NCBI RefSeq assembly: GCF_040822115.1
Contig: NZ_CP162004.1
Span: forward strand, 3,016,001 to 3,080,000
Length of the DNA: 64,000 nt
Direction of reading: 5' to 3'
Source of the DNA: Flavobacterium sp. WC2421
GTDB taxonomy: Bacteria > Bacteroidota > Bacteroidia > Flavobacteriales > Flavobacteriaceae
The notes beneath the pieces are model-generated. The model worked only from the letters and a program-made list of their open reading frames with translations, ran no database searches and was not told the origin of the DNA. A program made the position numbers and the translations under genes. This document shows, piece after piece, positions 54,592-63,507 of this stretch (position 1 is the stretch's first letter; each line of letters starts with the position of its first letter).

Positions 54592-55872
54592 TTAATTAAT
54601 TTTGCAATTATCCGGTATTACTGAACCTTTTTTAATTACAACAATTCCTTCTCTGATAGAATACAAATCATTTGAAAAATCTTCTAAATGCTTTCCTCCA
54701 TTGATATAAACATCATTCCCAATTCTACAATTTTTATCAACTAGAGCATTGTTAATAAAACATCTTTCCCCTATTCCCATTAAAATTTTATTATTCGCTT
54801 TTTCTTCATCCATTATATCAATGCTTTGATAAAAATCATTACCCATAACATAGGAGTTTTGAATAATTGTTTCATCGCCAATTCTAGAACGAATTCCTAT
54901 AACTGATTTTTTAATTTCTTTGGCACTTATGATACAACCTTCTGAAATAAGTGATTGCTCAATAAGTGTATTACGGAATTTTGATGGAGGCAATAATCTA
55001 GGTCTAGTGTAAATTTTATTTTCATTATCAAATAAATTAAATTTTGGAACATCATCAGTAAGACCTATGTTAGCTTCAAAAAAAGAATCAATATTACCAA
55101 TATCAGTCCAATACCCTTCATATTGATAGCTTAATATTTTTTTATTTCCAACAGCTTGCGGTATAATTTCTTTACCAAAATCTTTGGTATCAGGATTTGC
55201 CATTAAATCAATTAATAATTTTCTATTGAAAATATAAATCCCCATTGAAGCAAGATAATGCTTTCCTTCACTTTTCATTTGCTCACTTACATTTGATTCC
55301 CAATCAGGCAACAATGAAGCAGCTGGTTTTTCAATAAATGATTCAATACAGCTTTCGCTATTAGTTTTTAGAATACCAAACTCGGGAGCATCTTTAGCGT
55401 TTACAGGTAAAGTTGCTATAGTTATATCAGCCCCATGTTTTATATGTTCATCAAGCATTTCGTTAAAATCCATTTGATACAGTTGATCTCCAGAAAGTAT
55501 CAAAGCATAATCAAAATCATGATTTAAAAAATGAGGCATACATTGTCTAACAGCATCAGCAGTTCCTTGAAACCAAGTAGGGTTATCAGGAGTTTGCTCG
55601 GCAGCTAGAATATCTACAAAAGCTTGACTAAAAGCATTAAAAGTATAGGTGTTTTTTATATGTGCGTTTAAAGAAGCCGAATTAAATTGTGTTAATACAA
55701 ACATTCTTTTAATATCCGAATTCATACAATTTGAAATAGGAATATCAACCAATCTATATTTTCCTGCAATAGGCACCGCAGGTTTTGATCTAGTTGCGGT
55801 TAAGGGATATAATCTAGAACCTTGGCCTCCCCCAAGAATGATTGAAACAACATTATTCTTTTTAGCTTTCAT
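54592..55872 (-). CDS. glgC: Glucose-1-phosphate adenylyltransferase
   Basis: 426 residues. It makes ADP-glucose from ATP and glucose 1-phosphate, the committed step of glycogen synthesis. The nucleotide-binding IILGGGQGSRLYPLTATRSKPAVPI (about 12-36), the GDQLYQMDF and FIEKPAA segments, and WTDIGNIDSFFEAN are typical. The C-terminal left-handed beta helix (residues 300-426) has repeating hexapeptide-like signals. Its start overlaps the end of glgA by 4 nt (ATGA-type), so the two are translationally coupled. Confidence 0.97.
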   Translation of the reverse strand: MKAKKNNVVSIILGGGQGSRLYPLTATRSKPAVPIAGKYRLVDIPISNCMNSDIKRMFVLTQFNSASLNAHIKNTYTFNAFSQAFVDILAAEQTPDNPTWFQGTADAVRQCMPHFLNHDFDYALILSGDQLYQMDFNEMLDEHIKHGADITIATLPVNAKDAPEFGILKTNSESCIESFIEKPAASLLPDWESNVSEQMKSEGKHYLASMGIYIFNRKLLIDLMANPDTKDFGKEIIPQAVGNKKILSYQYEGYWTDIGNIDSFFEANIGLTDDVPKFNLFDNENKIYTRPRLLPPSKFRNTLIEQSLISEGCIISAKEIKKSVIGIRSRIGDETIIQNSYVMGNDFYQSIDIMDEEKANNKILMGIGERCFINNALVDKNCRIGNDVYINGGKHLEDFSNDLYSIREGIVVIKKGSVIPDNCKIN

Positions 55873-57290
55873 ATTTTGTTGATTATTAAATTATACATAT
55901 CTATATATTCTTGACAAACTCTTTCCCAGGAATGGTCGGTTTTCATTCCACGTTTTATAATTTTATTTAAATGCTCTTTATTCTTATATAAATTTACAGC
56001 TCTATTAATGGAGTAACAAATATCTCCAACAGATGATTGATCATGACAAATTCCATTACCATCATCTCCAAAATCAATTACAGTATCTTTTAAACCACCA
56101 GTTCTTCTTACTATTGGAATTGTTCCATATCGCAAAGAATACATTTGATTCAAACCACATGGTTCTACTCTAGATGGCATCATTAAGAAATCGGCTCCCG
56201 CATAAATTAAATGAGCTAATTCTTCATTGTATCCAATAAACGTATTATAATTTCCTTTATAATCAATCAATAAGCTATTTAATCTATTTTCAATATCTGC
56301 ATTTCCAGATCCTAATATCAAAATATTAATTTCTTTAAAATTTTCTGATAACGCTAAAGCTGAAGCATGAGGCAATAAATCACCTCCTTTTTCTTCCAGT
56401 AATCGACCAATAAAACTAAATAAAGGTTTTGTAGGATCTAAATTAAAAAGAGTACATAATATTTCTTTATTTTGCTGTTTTCCTTTTTCGAAATTTTTGA
56501 TAGAATATTTTTTCTCTAACATTACATCTTTAGCTGGATCCCATACTTCTGTGTCTATTCCATTTAAAATTCCTTTTGATTTATATCTAACAAGATTAAA
56601 CAATGATTCTAATCCATTAGCTGAATAATTAATTTCATTAAGGTAGTTGGGAGAAACCGTAGTTACAGCCCAAGCACATTTTACAGCTACAGCAAGAGAA
56701 TTAATACAATTATCCCATTCTAAAACTTTTACATGAGAAAGATCAAATTCTGGAAAGTAATTTAATTTATCAAAACCAAATTGACCTTGATACAAACCAT
56801 TATGAATCGTAATCATTGATGGTGTATTTTGTAATTTTAAATACTTATCACAATATAACATCATAAATGGAATCAACCCTGTATGATGATCATGGCAATT
56901 AATAACGTCAGGAATTTCACTTCTACCTATGATCCAATCTAAAGTTGCTATTTGAAAAGATAAAAATCGTTCAATATCATCTTCATATCCATAAACCTCT
57001 TTTCTGTCAAAAAGTTCTGGAATTTCAATAAGGTATAATTCAAAACCAAGTTTATCAGTAGTTTCTTTGAGAACACTAAAAGGAAAATTAAACTTTCCTA
57101 ATTTTATTGATCCCCAGTGTACACATTCAAAATCATTCTCTTTTCTAAACTTTGTATCATAACATGGTATTACAACTCTAACTTGATGTCCAGCATTATT
57201 TTGGTATTTGGGTAAAGCTCCAACAACATCAGCTAGTCCACCCACTTTTGCTACAGGATAACATTCTGCACTAATATGAAATATTTCCAT
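55869..57290 (-). CDS. glgA: Glycogen synthase (ADP-glucose type)
   Basis: 473 residues, GT5 family. It elongates alpha-1,4-glucan from ADP-glucose. The N-terminal AECYPVAKVGGLADVVGALP carries the KxGG ADP-glucose site. INCHDHHTGLIPFMML, AWAVTTVSPNYLNEI, and in the C-terminal Rossmann half LFSFIGRLLEEKGGDLL, MPSRVEPCGLNQMYSLRYGTIPIVRRTGGLKDTV (E-x7-E region) are present. It is the first gene of glgA-glgC-glgB, with a 4-nt overlap with glgC, and is divergent from the alpha/beta hydrolase gene. Confidence 0.97.
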   Translation of the reverse strand: MEIFHISAECYPVAKVGGLADVVGALPKYQNNAGHQVRVVIPCYDTKFRKENDFECVHWGSIKLGKFNFPFSVLKETTDKLGFELYLIEIPELFDRKEVYGYEDDIERFLSFQIATLDWIIGRSEIPDVINCHDHHTGLIPFMMLYCDKYLKLQNTPSMITIHNGLYQGQFGFDKLNYFPEFDLSHVKVLEWDNCINSLAVAVKCAWAVTTVSPNYLNEINYSANGLESLFNLVRYKSKGILNGIDTEVWDPAKDVMLEKKYSIKNFEKGKQQNKEILCTLFNLDPTKPLFSFIGRLLEEKGGDLLPHASALALSENFKEINILILGSGNADIENRLNSLLIDYKGNYNTFIGYNEELAHLIYAGADFLMMPSRVEPCGLNQMYSLRYGTIPIVRRTGGLKDTVIDFGDDGNGICHDQSSVGDICYSINRAVNLYKNKEHLNKIIKRGMKTDHSWERVCQEYIDMYNLIINKI

Positions 57291-57476
57291 TTTATAAAAT
57301 TTGTTTTTTCAATTATTTACAAAAGAATGGCTTTAATATTTGAATTAGAGCTAATTCTTAGTTTAGGGTAATTACCTATAAAAGACAAAAACCTTTTATA
57401 AATTATATTACTTTTATGTTTTTCTAAATTTAGTAAAAAATAAATAAAATGAAAGCCCTAATAAAAATTTATTGAA

Positions 57477-58346
57477 ATGTCAAAAAATACTTCTATTAAC
57501 CAACAAAAATTAAAAATTCCTAAGCTTATTATAGTAACGAGTAAATTTATCTCGCTAATCTCTCCAAAATTAGCTGTATTATATGCAGCAAAACTGTTTA
57601 CAACACCAATAAAACATACTCTTCCTAAAAGAGAATGGGACATGAATCGAAAAAGTGAGCAAAAAGCATTGTTAATTCCGCAAATAAATAAGCATGTTGT
57701 TATTTATCAATATGGTAAAAGTGATAAAAAAATACTATTAGTTCACGGATGGTCAGGACGTGGTACACAACTAGTAAAAATAGCTGATGAATTACTAAAA
57801 GAAGAGTACTCGACAATAAGTTTTGATGCTCCTGCACATGGAAAATCACCTGGTAATAGCTCAATTATGATTGATTTTATTGCTTCAATAATAGAAATAG
57901 ACAAACAATACGGGCCATTTGAAGCTGCTATTGGTCATTCTTTAGGAGGAATGTCAATATTAAATGCTATAAAAAATGGATTAAAAGTGAAATCTGCTAC
58001 AATTATTGGAAGTGGGGATATTGTTCAGGATATTATTGATGACTTTGTCTCAAACCTAAAATTAAAGCCCAATATTGCAAAAAGAATGCAATTGCATTTT
58101 GAAAAAAAATATAACGAACCAATGAACAATTACTCCGCTTATATTGCTGCTAAAAATACAACTATACCAGTTCTAGTTATACATGACCAAGATGATTTTG
58201 AAGTACCAGTAAAAGCGGGAATTCATATTCATAAACATTTACAAAATGGAGAATTAGTTATTACAAACGGTTTAGGGCATCGAAAAATTTTGGGAGACCA
58301 TAATGTCGTGCAAAAAGTAATTACCTTTATAACTAAAAATCAATAA
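57477..58346 (+). CDS. Alpha/beta hydrolase
   Basis: 289 residues. The alpha/beta hydrolase fold is seen from residue 80 on: oxyanion-hole segment LLVHGWSGRGTQLV, the nucleophile elbow AIGHSLGGMS, the acid in IHDQDDFEVP and the catalytic His in GLGHRKIL. An N-terminal extension of about 70 basic residues with a partly hydrophobic helix (LIIVTSKFISLISPKLAVLYAAKL) may attach it to the membrane. Substrate unknown. msrB follows with only an AAT tract in between, so the two are likely cotranscribed. Confidence 0.88.
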   Translation: MSKNTSINQQKLKIPKLIIVTSKFISLISPKLAVLYAAKLFTTPIKHTLPKREWDMNRKSEQKALLIPQINKHVVIYQYGKSDKKILLVHGWSGRGTQLVKIADELLKEEYSTISFDAPAHGKSPGNSSIMIDFIASIIEIDKQYGPFEAAIGHSLGGMSILNAIKNGLKVKSATIIGSGDIVQDIIDDFVSNLKLKPNIAKRMQLHFEKKYNEPMNNYSAYIAAKNTTIPVLVIHDQDDFEVPVKAGIHIHKHLQNGELVITNGLGHRKILGDHNVVQKVITFITKNQ

Positions 58347-58362
58347 TAATAATAATAATAAT
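58342..58362. repeat. (AAT)7 microsatellite filling the hydrolase-msrB gap
   Basis: Seven perfect AAT units that include the hydrolase stop codon and end immediately before the ATG of msrB. The ribosome-binding region of msrB is therefore made of the repeat itself. Confidence 0.95.
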
Positions 58363-58752
58363 ATGAAATATCCTTTAGAAAAAACGGAGGCACAATGGAA
58401 AGAAGAATTAGGCGAAGAGAGATACCATATTCTACGTCAAAAAGGAACAGAACGTGCTCACACAGGTACTTACAATTTACATTACGAAAAAGGAACATAC
58501 TGTTGCGGGGCTTGTTCAGAACCACTATTTGAGAGTAATTCTAAGTTTGATGCACACTGTGGCTGGCCTTCTTTTGATGATTCTATTCCAGGAAAAGTAA
58601 AATACATTCTTGACAAAACTCACGGAATGATTCGTACAGAAATTGTATGCGCTAATTGTGGTGGTCATCTTGGACATGTATTTAATGATGGCCCAACAAA
58701 AACTGGACAACGATTCTGTGTAAATTCTTTATCTGTAGATTTTAAAGGATAA
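58363..58752 (+). CDS. msrB: Peptide-methionine (R)-S-oxide reductase
   Basis: 129 residues. It reduces methionine-R-sulfoxide in oxidised proteins. The start is the ATG at 58363 directly after the AAT tract. The family marks are YCCGACSEPLFESNSKFDAH (first CxxC zinc pair), GWPSFDD, ICANCGGHLGHVFNDGP (second zinc pair and conserved His) and the catalytic Cys in RFCVNSLSVDF. The length is normal for a cytosolic MsrB. Convergent with the amidase gene, with only a 7-nt gap. Confidence 0.97.
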   Translation: MKYPLEKTEAQWKEELGEERYHILRQKGTERAHTGTYNLHYEKGTYCCGACSEPLFESNSKFDAHCGWPSFDDSIPGKVKYILDKTHGMIRTEIVCANCGGHLGHVFNDGPTKTGQRFCVNSLSVDFKG

Positions 58753-58759
58753 AAGAATT

Positions 58760-60385
58760 TTATAGAAATGATTTCTTAAAACTAGGCTTTGTCCTATTTT
58801 TTGATGCTTGTTCATATGCGTACCCTATTCCTATTAATTTTGGTTCTGAATAGGCCAATCCAAAAAAAGATAATCCAACAGGCAAATCATAAACCATCCC
58901 TCCAGGAACAGTAATGTGTGGATAACCACTAGCAGCTGCGGGAGTTGTCAAGAAGACATCTCCCCATCGATCACCATAAATCATGTCGATACTACAAGCA
59001 GGCCCCATAGTAAGACCACAAATAGCATCCAATTTATTTATTGAAATGACTTTGTCAATTATCTCTTTGGAACCAAAGTGACTTTTATTACGTGCTTCAA
59101 TATATTTTTTATCAGTTAAATTTCCTTTTTCATTCGAACTAATTAAGGTTTCTTGTTTGAAGTATGGCATGGCTTTGTTTTCATTGGCAATATTGAAATC
59201 AATGACATCCTTCAAACTTTTAACTTTACTATTTGAAGTACTTAGATAATTGTTCAGCCCAGTTTTAAACTCAAATTGCATCACTTCAAACTCAGATTCT
59301 CCCAACTTACCTATTTCATCTAAATAATCAATTTCTATAATTGTTGCTCCTTTACTTTTAAGCAAGTCAATTGCTTTTTGCTGCAATTCATGCATAAATT
59401 GATTCTTGCCTTGAGGTTTTCGTTCTACACCAATTCTTTTACCATTTAGTGCTTCCTTGTCCAAGAATTTAGTGTAATCATGATATGCTTTTCCGTTGCT
59501 TTCATTTGTTACTGAATCTTTTTCATCTACACCAGTCATAGCACCTAATAAAATTGCAGCATCAGTTACTGTTCTTGCCATTGGTCCAGCAGTATCCTGC
59601 GTACTTGAAATGGGAATAATACCCGTTCTACTAACTAAACCTACAGTAGGTTTTATCCCTACTATGCCACTTACAGAAGCTGGACATACGACTGATCCAT
59701 CTGTTTCAGTACCGATCGCAACTACACAAAGATTGGAAGCTACAGCAACCCCTGATCCTGCACTAGAACCACATGGATTATGATCTAAAATATAAGGATT
59801 TTTAGTTTGTCCACCTTTACTACTCCATCCAGAACAAGAAGAAGTCGATCTGAAATTAGCCCATTCACTTAAATTCGTTTTTCCTATTAATACTGCTCCT
59901 GCTTCTCTTATTTTTTTAATCACAAAAGCATCAGCACCTGCAATATTACCTACTAAAGCAAGTGAACCCGCAGTTGTTTGCATTTTATCTCCTGTGTCTA
60001 TATTGTCTTTTATCAAAATTGGAATTCCATGCAAAGATCCCCTATTTTTACCAGCCTTCAATTCATCATCCAACTCCTTTGCTATAGCAATTGCATCAGG
60101 ATTAATTTCAATAACTGAATTTAAAGTGAATCCTTTCTTATCGATAGATTCTATACGTTCTAAATACATTCTAACTAATTGTTCCGAAGTAAATTTTCCC
60201 GAAGATAATTTCTCCCTTAAACTGCTAATTGTTTCTTCATCTAATTCAAAATCAACATTTGAAATATTAACTGTCGCTAATGTTTCTTCCGGTTTTTTTT
60301 CACCTTGAGCACAACTTGTAACCAATAAAGTACTTAGCCCAGCAGATGCTAACGTTGCAGTTCTTAAAAAAGATCTTCTTTTCAT
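58760..60385 (-). CDS. Exported amidase-signature family lipoprotein
   Basis: 541 residues. The N-terminus MKRRSFLRTATLASAGLSTL combines a twin-arginine motif with a lipobox (VTSC, Cys25), so it is probably a Tat-exported lipoprotein. The amidase signature catalytic triad is complete: Lys126 (PILIKDNIDTG), cis-Ser207 (CGSSAGSGVAVA) and nucleophile Ser231 (GTETDGSVVCPAS). It should hydrolyse amide bonds in the envelope; the substrate is unknown. It is not GatA, since it has an export signal. Monocistronic, with 7 nt to the convergent msrB. Confidence 0.93.
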   Translation of the reverse strand: MKRRSFLRTATLASAGLSTLLVTSCAQGEKKPEETLATVNISNVDFELDEETISSLREKLSSGKFTSEQLVRMYLERIESIDKKGFTLNSVIEINPDAIAIAKELDDELKAGKNRGSLHGIPILIKDNIDTGDKMQTTAGSLALVGNIAGADAFVIKKIREAGAVLIGKTNLSEWANFRSTSSCSGWSSKGGQTKNPYILDHNPCGSSAGSGVAVASNLCVVAIGTETDGSVVCPASVSGIVGIKPTVGLVSRTGIIPISSTQDTAGPMARTVTDAAILLGAMTGVDEKDSVTNESNGKAYHDYTKFLDKEALNGKRIGVERKPQGKNQFMHELQQKAIDLLKSKGATIIEIDYLDEIGKLGESEFEVMQFEFKTGLNNYLSTSNSKVKSLKDVIDFNIANENKAMPYFKQETLISSNEKGNLTDKKYIEARNKSHFGSKEIIDKVISINKLDAICGLTMGPACSIDMIYGDRWGDVFLTTPAAASGYPHITVPGGMVYDLPVGLSFFGLAYSEPKLIGIGYAYEQASKNRTKPSFKKSFL

Positions 60386-60626
60386 ATTTAGATATTTACA
60401 AGATTTTAGAAAACTAATTTAATCGTTTTTTGTTAAATTCAATAAAATATCACAATGAACAATAGTTAAAATTAAAATGATAGTTTATAAAGTAAATGTT
60501 TCCAGTGTAAATTATTAATTAAAAACTATTTTTCAGAACTATAAAGCCAAAATGATCTAGTTAAAATCTTTTATATCATGACTTGAAAAAAAAAACATTT
60601 AAAAAAAAAAGCAACGTGTTTATAAG

Positions 60627-60634
60627 TACATTTG
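60627..60634 (+). promoter_or_regulatory. -7 box TACATTTG for the AsmA-like gene
   Basis: Consensus octamer 44 nt before the ATG at 60678; no clear -33 element at the right distance. The rest of the 292-nt gap to the amidase gene is AT-rich and shows no other feature. Confidence 0.45.
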
Positions 60635-60677
60635 CACTTTTTTATCAAAATAAAGTTTTAAATATAAGTCTTCATCT

Positions 60678-63428
60678 ATGTCTTCAACCAAATTTAGGAT
60701 CGTTGCTATTAAAGCATTAAAATTCATAGGAATAACAATTATAAGCATTCTTATGTTGATGTTTATTTTGCCTTTTATTTTCGCAGAAAAGATTGAAACA
60801 GAAATAAAAAAAGAGGCAAATAACAAACTAAATGGAGAACTAAATTATTCTGAAGCAAAAGTTTCTTTTTTCCACCATTTCCCTTCATTAACAATCTCAC
60901 TAAATAACTTTAAATTAAATGGTTCTGCACCTTATCAAAAAGAAGCCTTTATTACAGCTGATGAAGTTTCTTTTGGTATCAATGTGTCCAGCCTTATTTT
61001 TAGTAGCACTATAAATATTGATCAAATTTATTTGAATAATTCCAAAATCAATATAAAAGTCAATAGAGACGGCCAAGCAAACTACAATGTATACATCGCA
61101 CCCAAAGAAGCTTTAGATGATGAAAAAAAAGAAACGGCTTTAAAATTAGAAAAAATTGAAGTTAAAAACAGCCAAATTAATTATGACGATCAATCTACTA
61201 AAATTCATTTTGACGCAATAGGTTTTAACTATTTAGGAAATGGAGATTTAAGTAAGGACGTATTTGATTTATATTCTAAAGCCAAAATTGACAAATTGAA
61301 TATCATCTATGAAAACGAGCCTTACTTGATGAATAAAAAAGTCGACGCTGACTTGATTACAAAAGTGAATGTAAACTCATTATCGTTTATTTTTGAACAA
61401 AATGATTTAAAAATAAACAAATTATTAGTTGACTTCAAAGGGAAATTCGACTTCCTAAAAGATGGGTATAATATTGATTTTATTGTAAAATCAACCAATA
61501 GTAATCTAGAAGACCTGTTTACTGCATTTCCTCCAAAATACATTACTTGGCTTGAAAAAACAGAACTTAAAGGAAAAACAGACTTACTTCTTACGCTTAA
61601 AGGTCCTTATATTGCCTCAGAAAACAAAGCACCAAATTTAAATCTAGATTTAAAAATAAAAGACGGTTTTGTCAATTATAACAGTAGTGCATTTCCTGTT
61701 TCCAATCTAAATTTAGATATTTCAACCTCACTTCCTTCTTTAAATCCTGATCTTTTGATTGTTGATGCAAAAAACATATCATTAGACATCAATAAAGATT
61801 ATTTAAAAACAAAATTATATGTAAAAGGAATCAATAATCCTGAAATTGATCTTACTATGGATGCTAAAATAGATTTAGAAAAACTGAATCTTGCACTCGG
61901 AATTCCAGATATACAATTAAAAGGAATGCTTATTGGTAAAGGAAGTTCAAAAGGTACATTCGATGCTAAAAATCATAATTTCCCTATTACGGATGTTACT
62001 TTGAATTTGCAAAATGGTTTTATCCAAACAAAATACTATCCAAACCCCATTACAAATATTAATATTGTTTCAAAAATCAGCAATCAAAAAGGAACATTCA
62101 GCGACCTTAAAATACTACTACAACCTACTCAATTTACATTTGAAGGGAAGCCAGTTTTTGTAACTGCTGATCTATCTAATTTTGAAGATTTAAGTTATGA
62201 TATAAAAGCCAAAGGTACACTTGATATTAGTAGAATATACAAGGTCTTCTCACAAAAAGGGTTGGATATTGACGGATTTATTAAAGCAGATCTAGCATTA
62301 AAAGGAAAACAAAGTGATGCCGAAAAAGGGAATTATAGTAAACTATACAACAAAGGCAAACTTGAATTACGAAACATCCTTTTAGTATCGGAATACTTGC
62401 CAAAACCATTTCTTATAAAAGAAGGCGTTTTTAAAATTAATCAAGACAAAATGAATTTTAATCACTTTTTGGCAGCATATGGTCAATCCGATTTTAAAAT
62501 GAATGGTTATTTACAAAATGTCTTCAATTTTCTTACAACCAAAAATGGTGTCTTGAGAGGATCATTTATACTAAATTCAAAATATATCAATGCCGACGAA
62601 TTCATGTCGACTACTGCTAACACAACTACTACAACTGATATTACAAAAACGGAAATAGAGATCGAAAAACCAGAAACAGGAGTTATTCTTATACCTTCAA
62701 ATTTTGATTTAAGATTTCAAGCTAATGCGAATAAAGTTAATTTCAATGGACTTACGCTTAACGATGCACAGGGAAACCTCCAAATGAAAAAAGGTAAATT
62801 AACGATGGAAAATACAGGCTTTAACTTAATAGGCTGTAGTGTTACTATGAATGCAAAATACCAAGGAATTTCAACAAAAAAAGCACTATTTGAATACAGC
62901 ATTAAAGCCAGTGACTTTGACATTAAAAGAGCCTATAAAGAAATAAAAATCTTTAGAGAAATGGCCAGTGCTGCCGAAAAAGCACAAGGAATAATTTCAT
63001 TAGATTATAAGCTCAAAGGAAAGTTAAATGGTAAAATGGAACCTGTATACCCATCCTTAACTGGTGAAGGTGTTGTTTCTATAAAAGACGTTAAATTATA
63101 CGGTATGAAAATGTTTAATGCTGTAAGTAAAAAAACAAACCATCAAGGTATAAAAAATCCACAATTAACAAAAGTAGATGTTAAAAGTTCTATTAAAAAT
63201 AACATCATAATACTAGAGCGATTTAAATTTAAATTTGCCGGTTTTAGACCAAGGATTGAAGGACAAACAAGTCTAGACGGAAAACTAAATCTAAAAATGC
63301 GCTTAGGTTTACCTCCTTTAGGAATATTTGGAGTTCCTCTAGTTATTACTGGAAACAAAGACCATCCTAAAATTAAAATTGGAAGAAAATCAGAAGAACT
63401 TGAAGAAATCACAGATACAATCAATTAG
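60678..63428 (+). CDS. Large AsmA-like envelope protein
   Basis: 916 residues. An N-terminal basic segment plus one membrane helix (about 13-33, IGITIISILMLMFILPFIFA) anchors it in the inner membrane. The remainder is a long, repetitive beta-rich region with the AsmA pattern: INVSSLIFSSTINIDQIYLNNSKINI near residue 100 and VKLYGMKMFNAVSKKTN and GFRPRIEGQTSLDGKLNLKMRLGLPPLGIFGVPLVI near the C-terminus, the latter typical of AsmA_2. Members are thought to bridge the periplasm and help lipid transport to the outer membrane. Monocistronic with its own terminator. Confidence 0.88.
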   Translation: MSSTKFRIVAIKALKFIGITIISILMLMFILPFIFAEKIETEIKKEANNKLNGELNYSEAKVSFFHHFPSLTISLNNFKLNGSAPYQKEAFITADEVSFGINVSSLIFSSTINIDQIYLNNSKINIKVNRDGQANYNVYIAPKEALDDEKKETALKLEKIEVKNSQINYDDQSTKIHFDAIGFNYLGNGDLSKDVFDLYSKAKIDKLNIIYENEPYLMNKKVDADLITKVNVNSLSFIFEQNDLKINKLLVDFKGKFDFLKDGYNIDFIVKSTNSNLEDLFTAFPPKYITWLEKTELKGKTDLLLTLKGPYIASENKAPNLNLDLKIKDGFVNYNSSAFPVSNLNLDISTSLPSLNPDLLIVDAKNISLDINKDYLKTKLYVKGINNPEIDLTMDAKIDLEKLNLALGIPDIQLKGMLIGKGSSKGTFDAKNHNFPITDVTLNLQNGFIQTKYYPNPITNINIVSKISNQKGTFSDLKILLQPTQFTFEGKPVFVTADLSNFEDLSYDIKAKGTLDISRIYKVFSQKGLDIDGFIKADLALKGKQSDAEKGNYSKLYNKGKLELRNILLVSEYLPKPFLIKEGVFKINQDKMNFNHFLAAYGQSDFKMNGYLQNVFNFLTTKNGVLRGSFILNSKYINADEFMSTTANTTTTTDITKTEIEIEKPETGVILIPSNFDLRFQANANKVNFNGLTLNDAQGNLQMKKGKLTMENTGFNLIGCSVTMNAKYQGISTKKALFEYSIKASDFDIKRAYKEIKIFREMASAAEKAQGIISLDYKLKGKLNGKMEPVYPSLTGEGVVSIKDVKLYGMKMFNAVSKKTNHQGIKNPQLTKVDVKSSIKNNIIILERFKFKFAGFRPRIEGQTSLDGKLNLKMRLGLPPLGIFGVPLVITGNKDHPKIKIGRKSEELEEITDTIN

Positions 63429-63447
63429 TTCAAAATAAATTTAGAAT

Positions 63448-63488
63448 AAAAAAGCTATACTATAAGTTATTAATAGTATAGCTTTTTT
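63448..63488. terminator. Bidirectional terminator after the AsmA-like gene
   Basis: 16-bp perfect stem AAAAAAGCTATACTAT / ATAGTATAGCTTTTTT with a 9-nt loop; T-run on the 3' side of both strands, between convergent genes. Confidence 0.9.
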
Positions 63489-63507
63489 ATTTTTAAATTG
63501 ATCCCTA

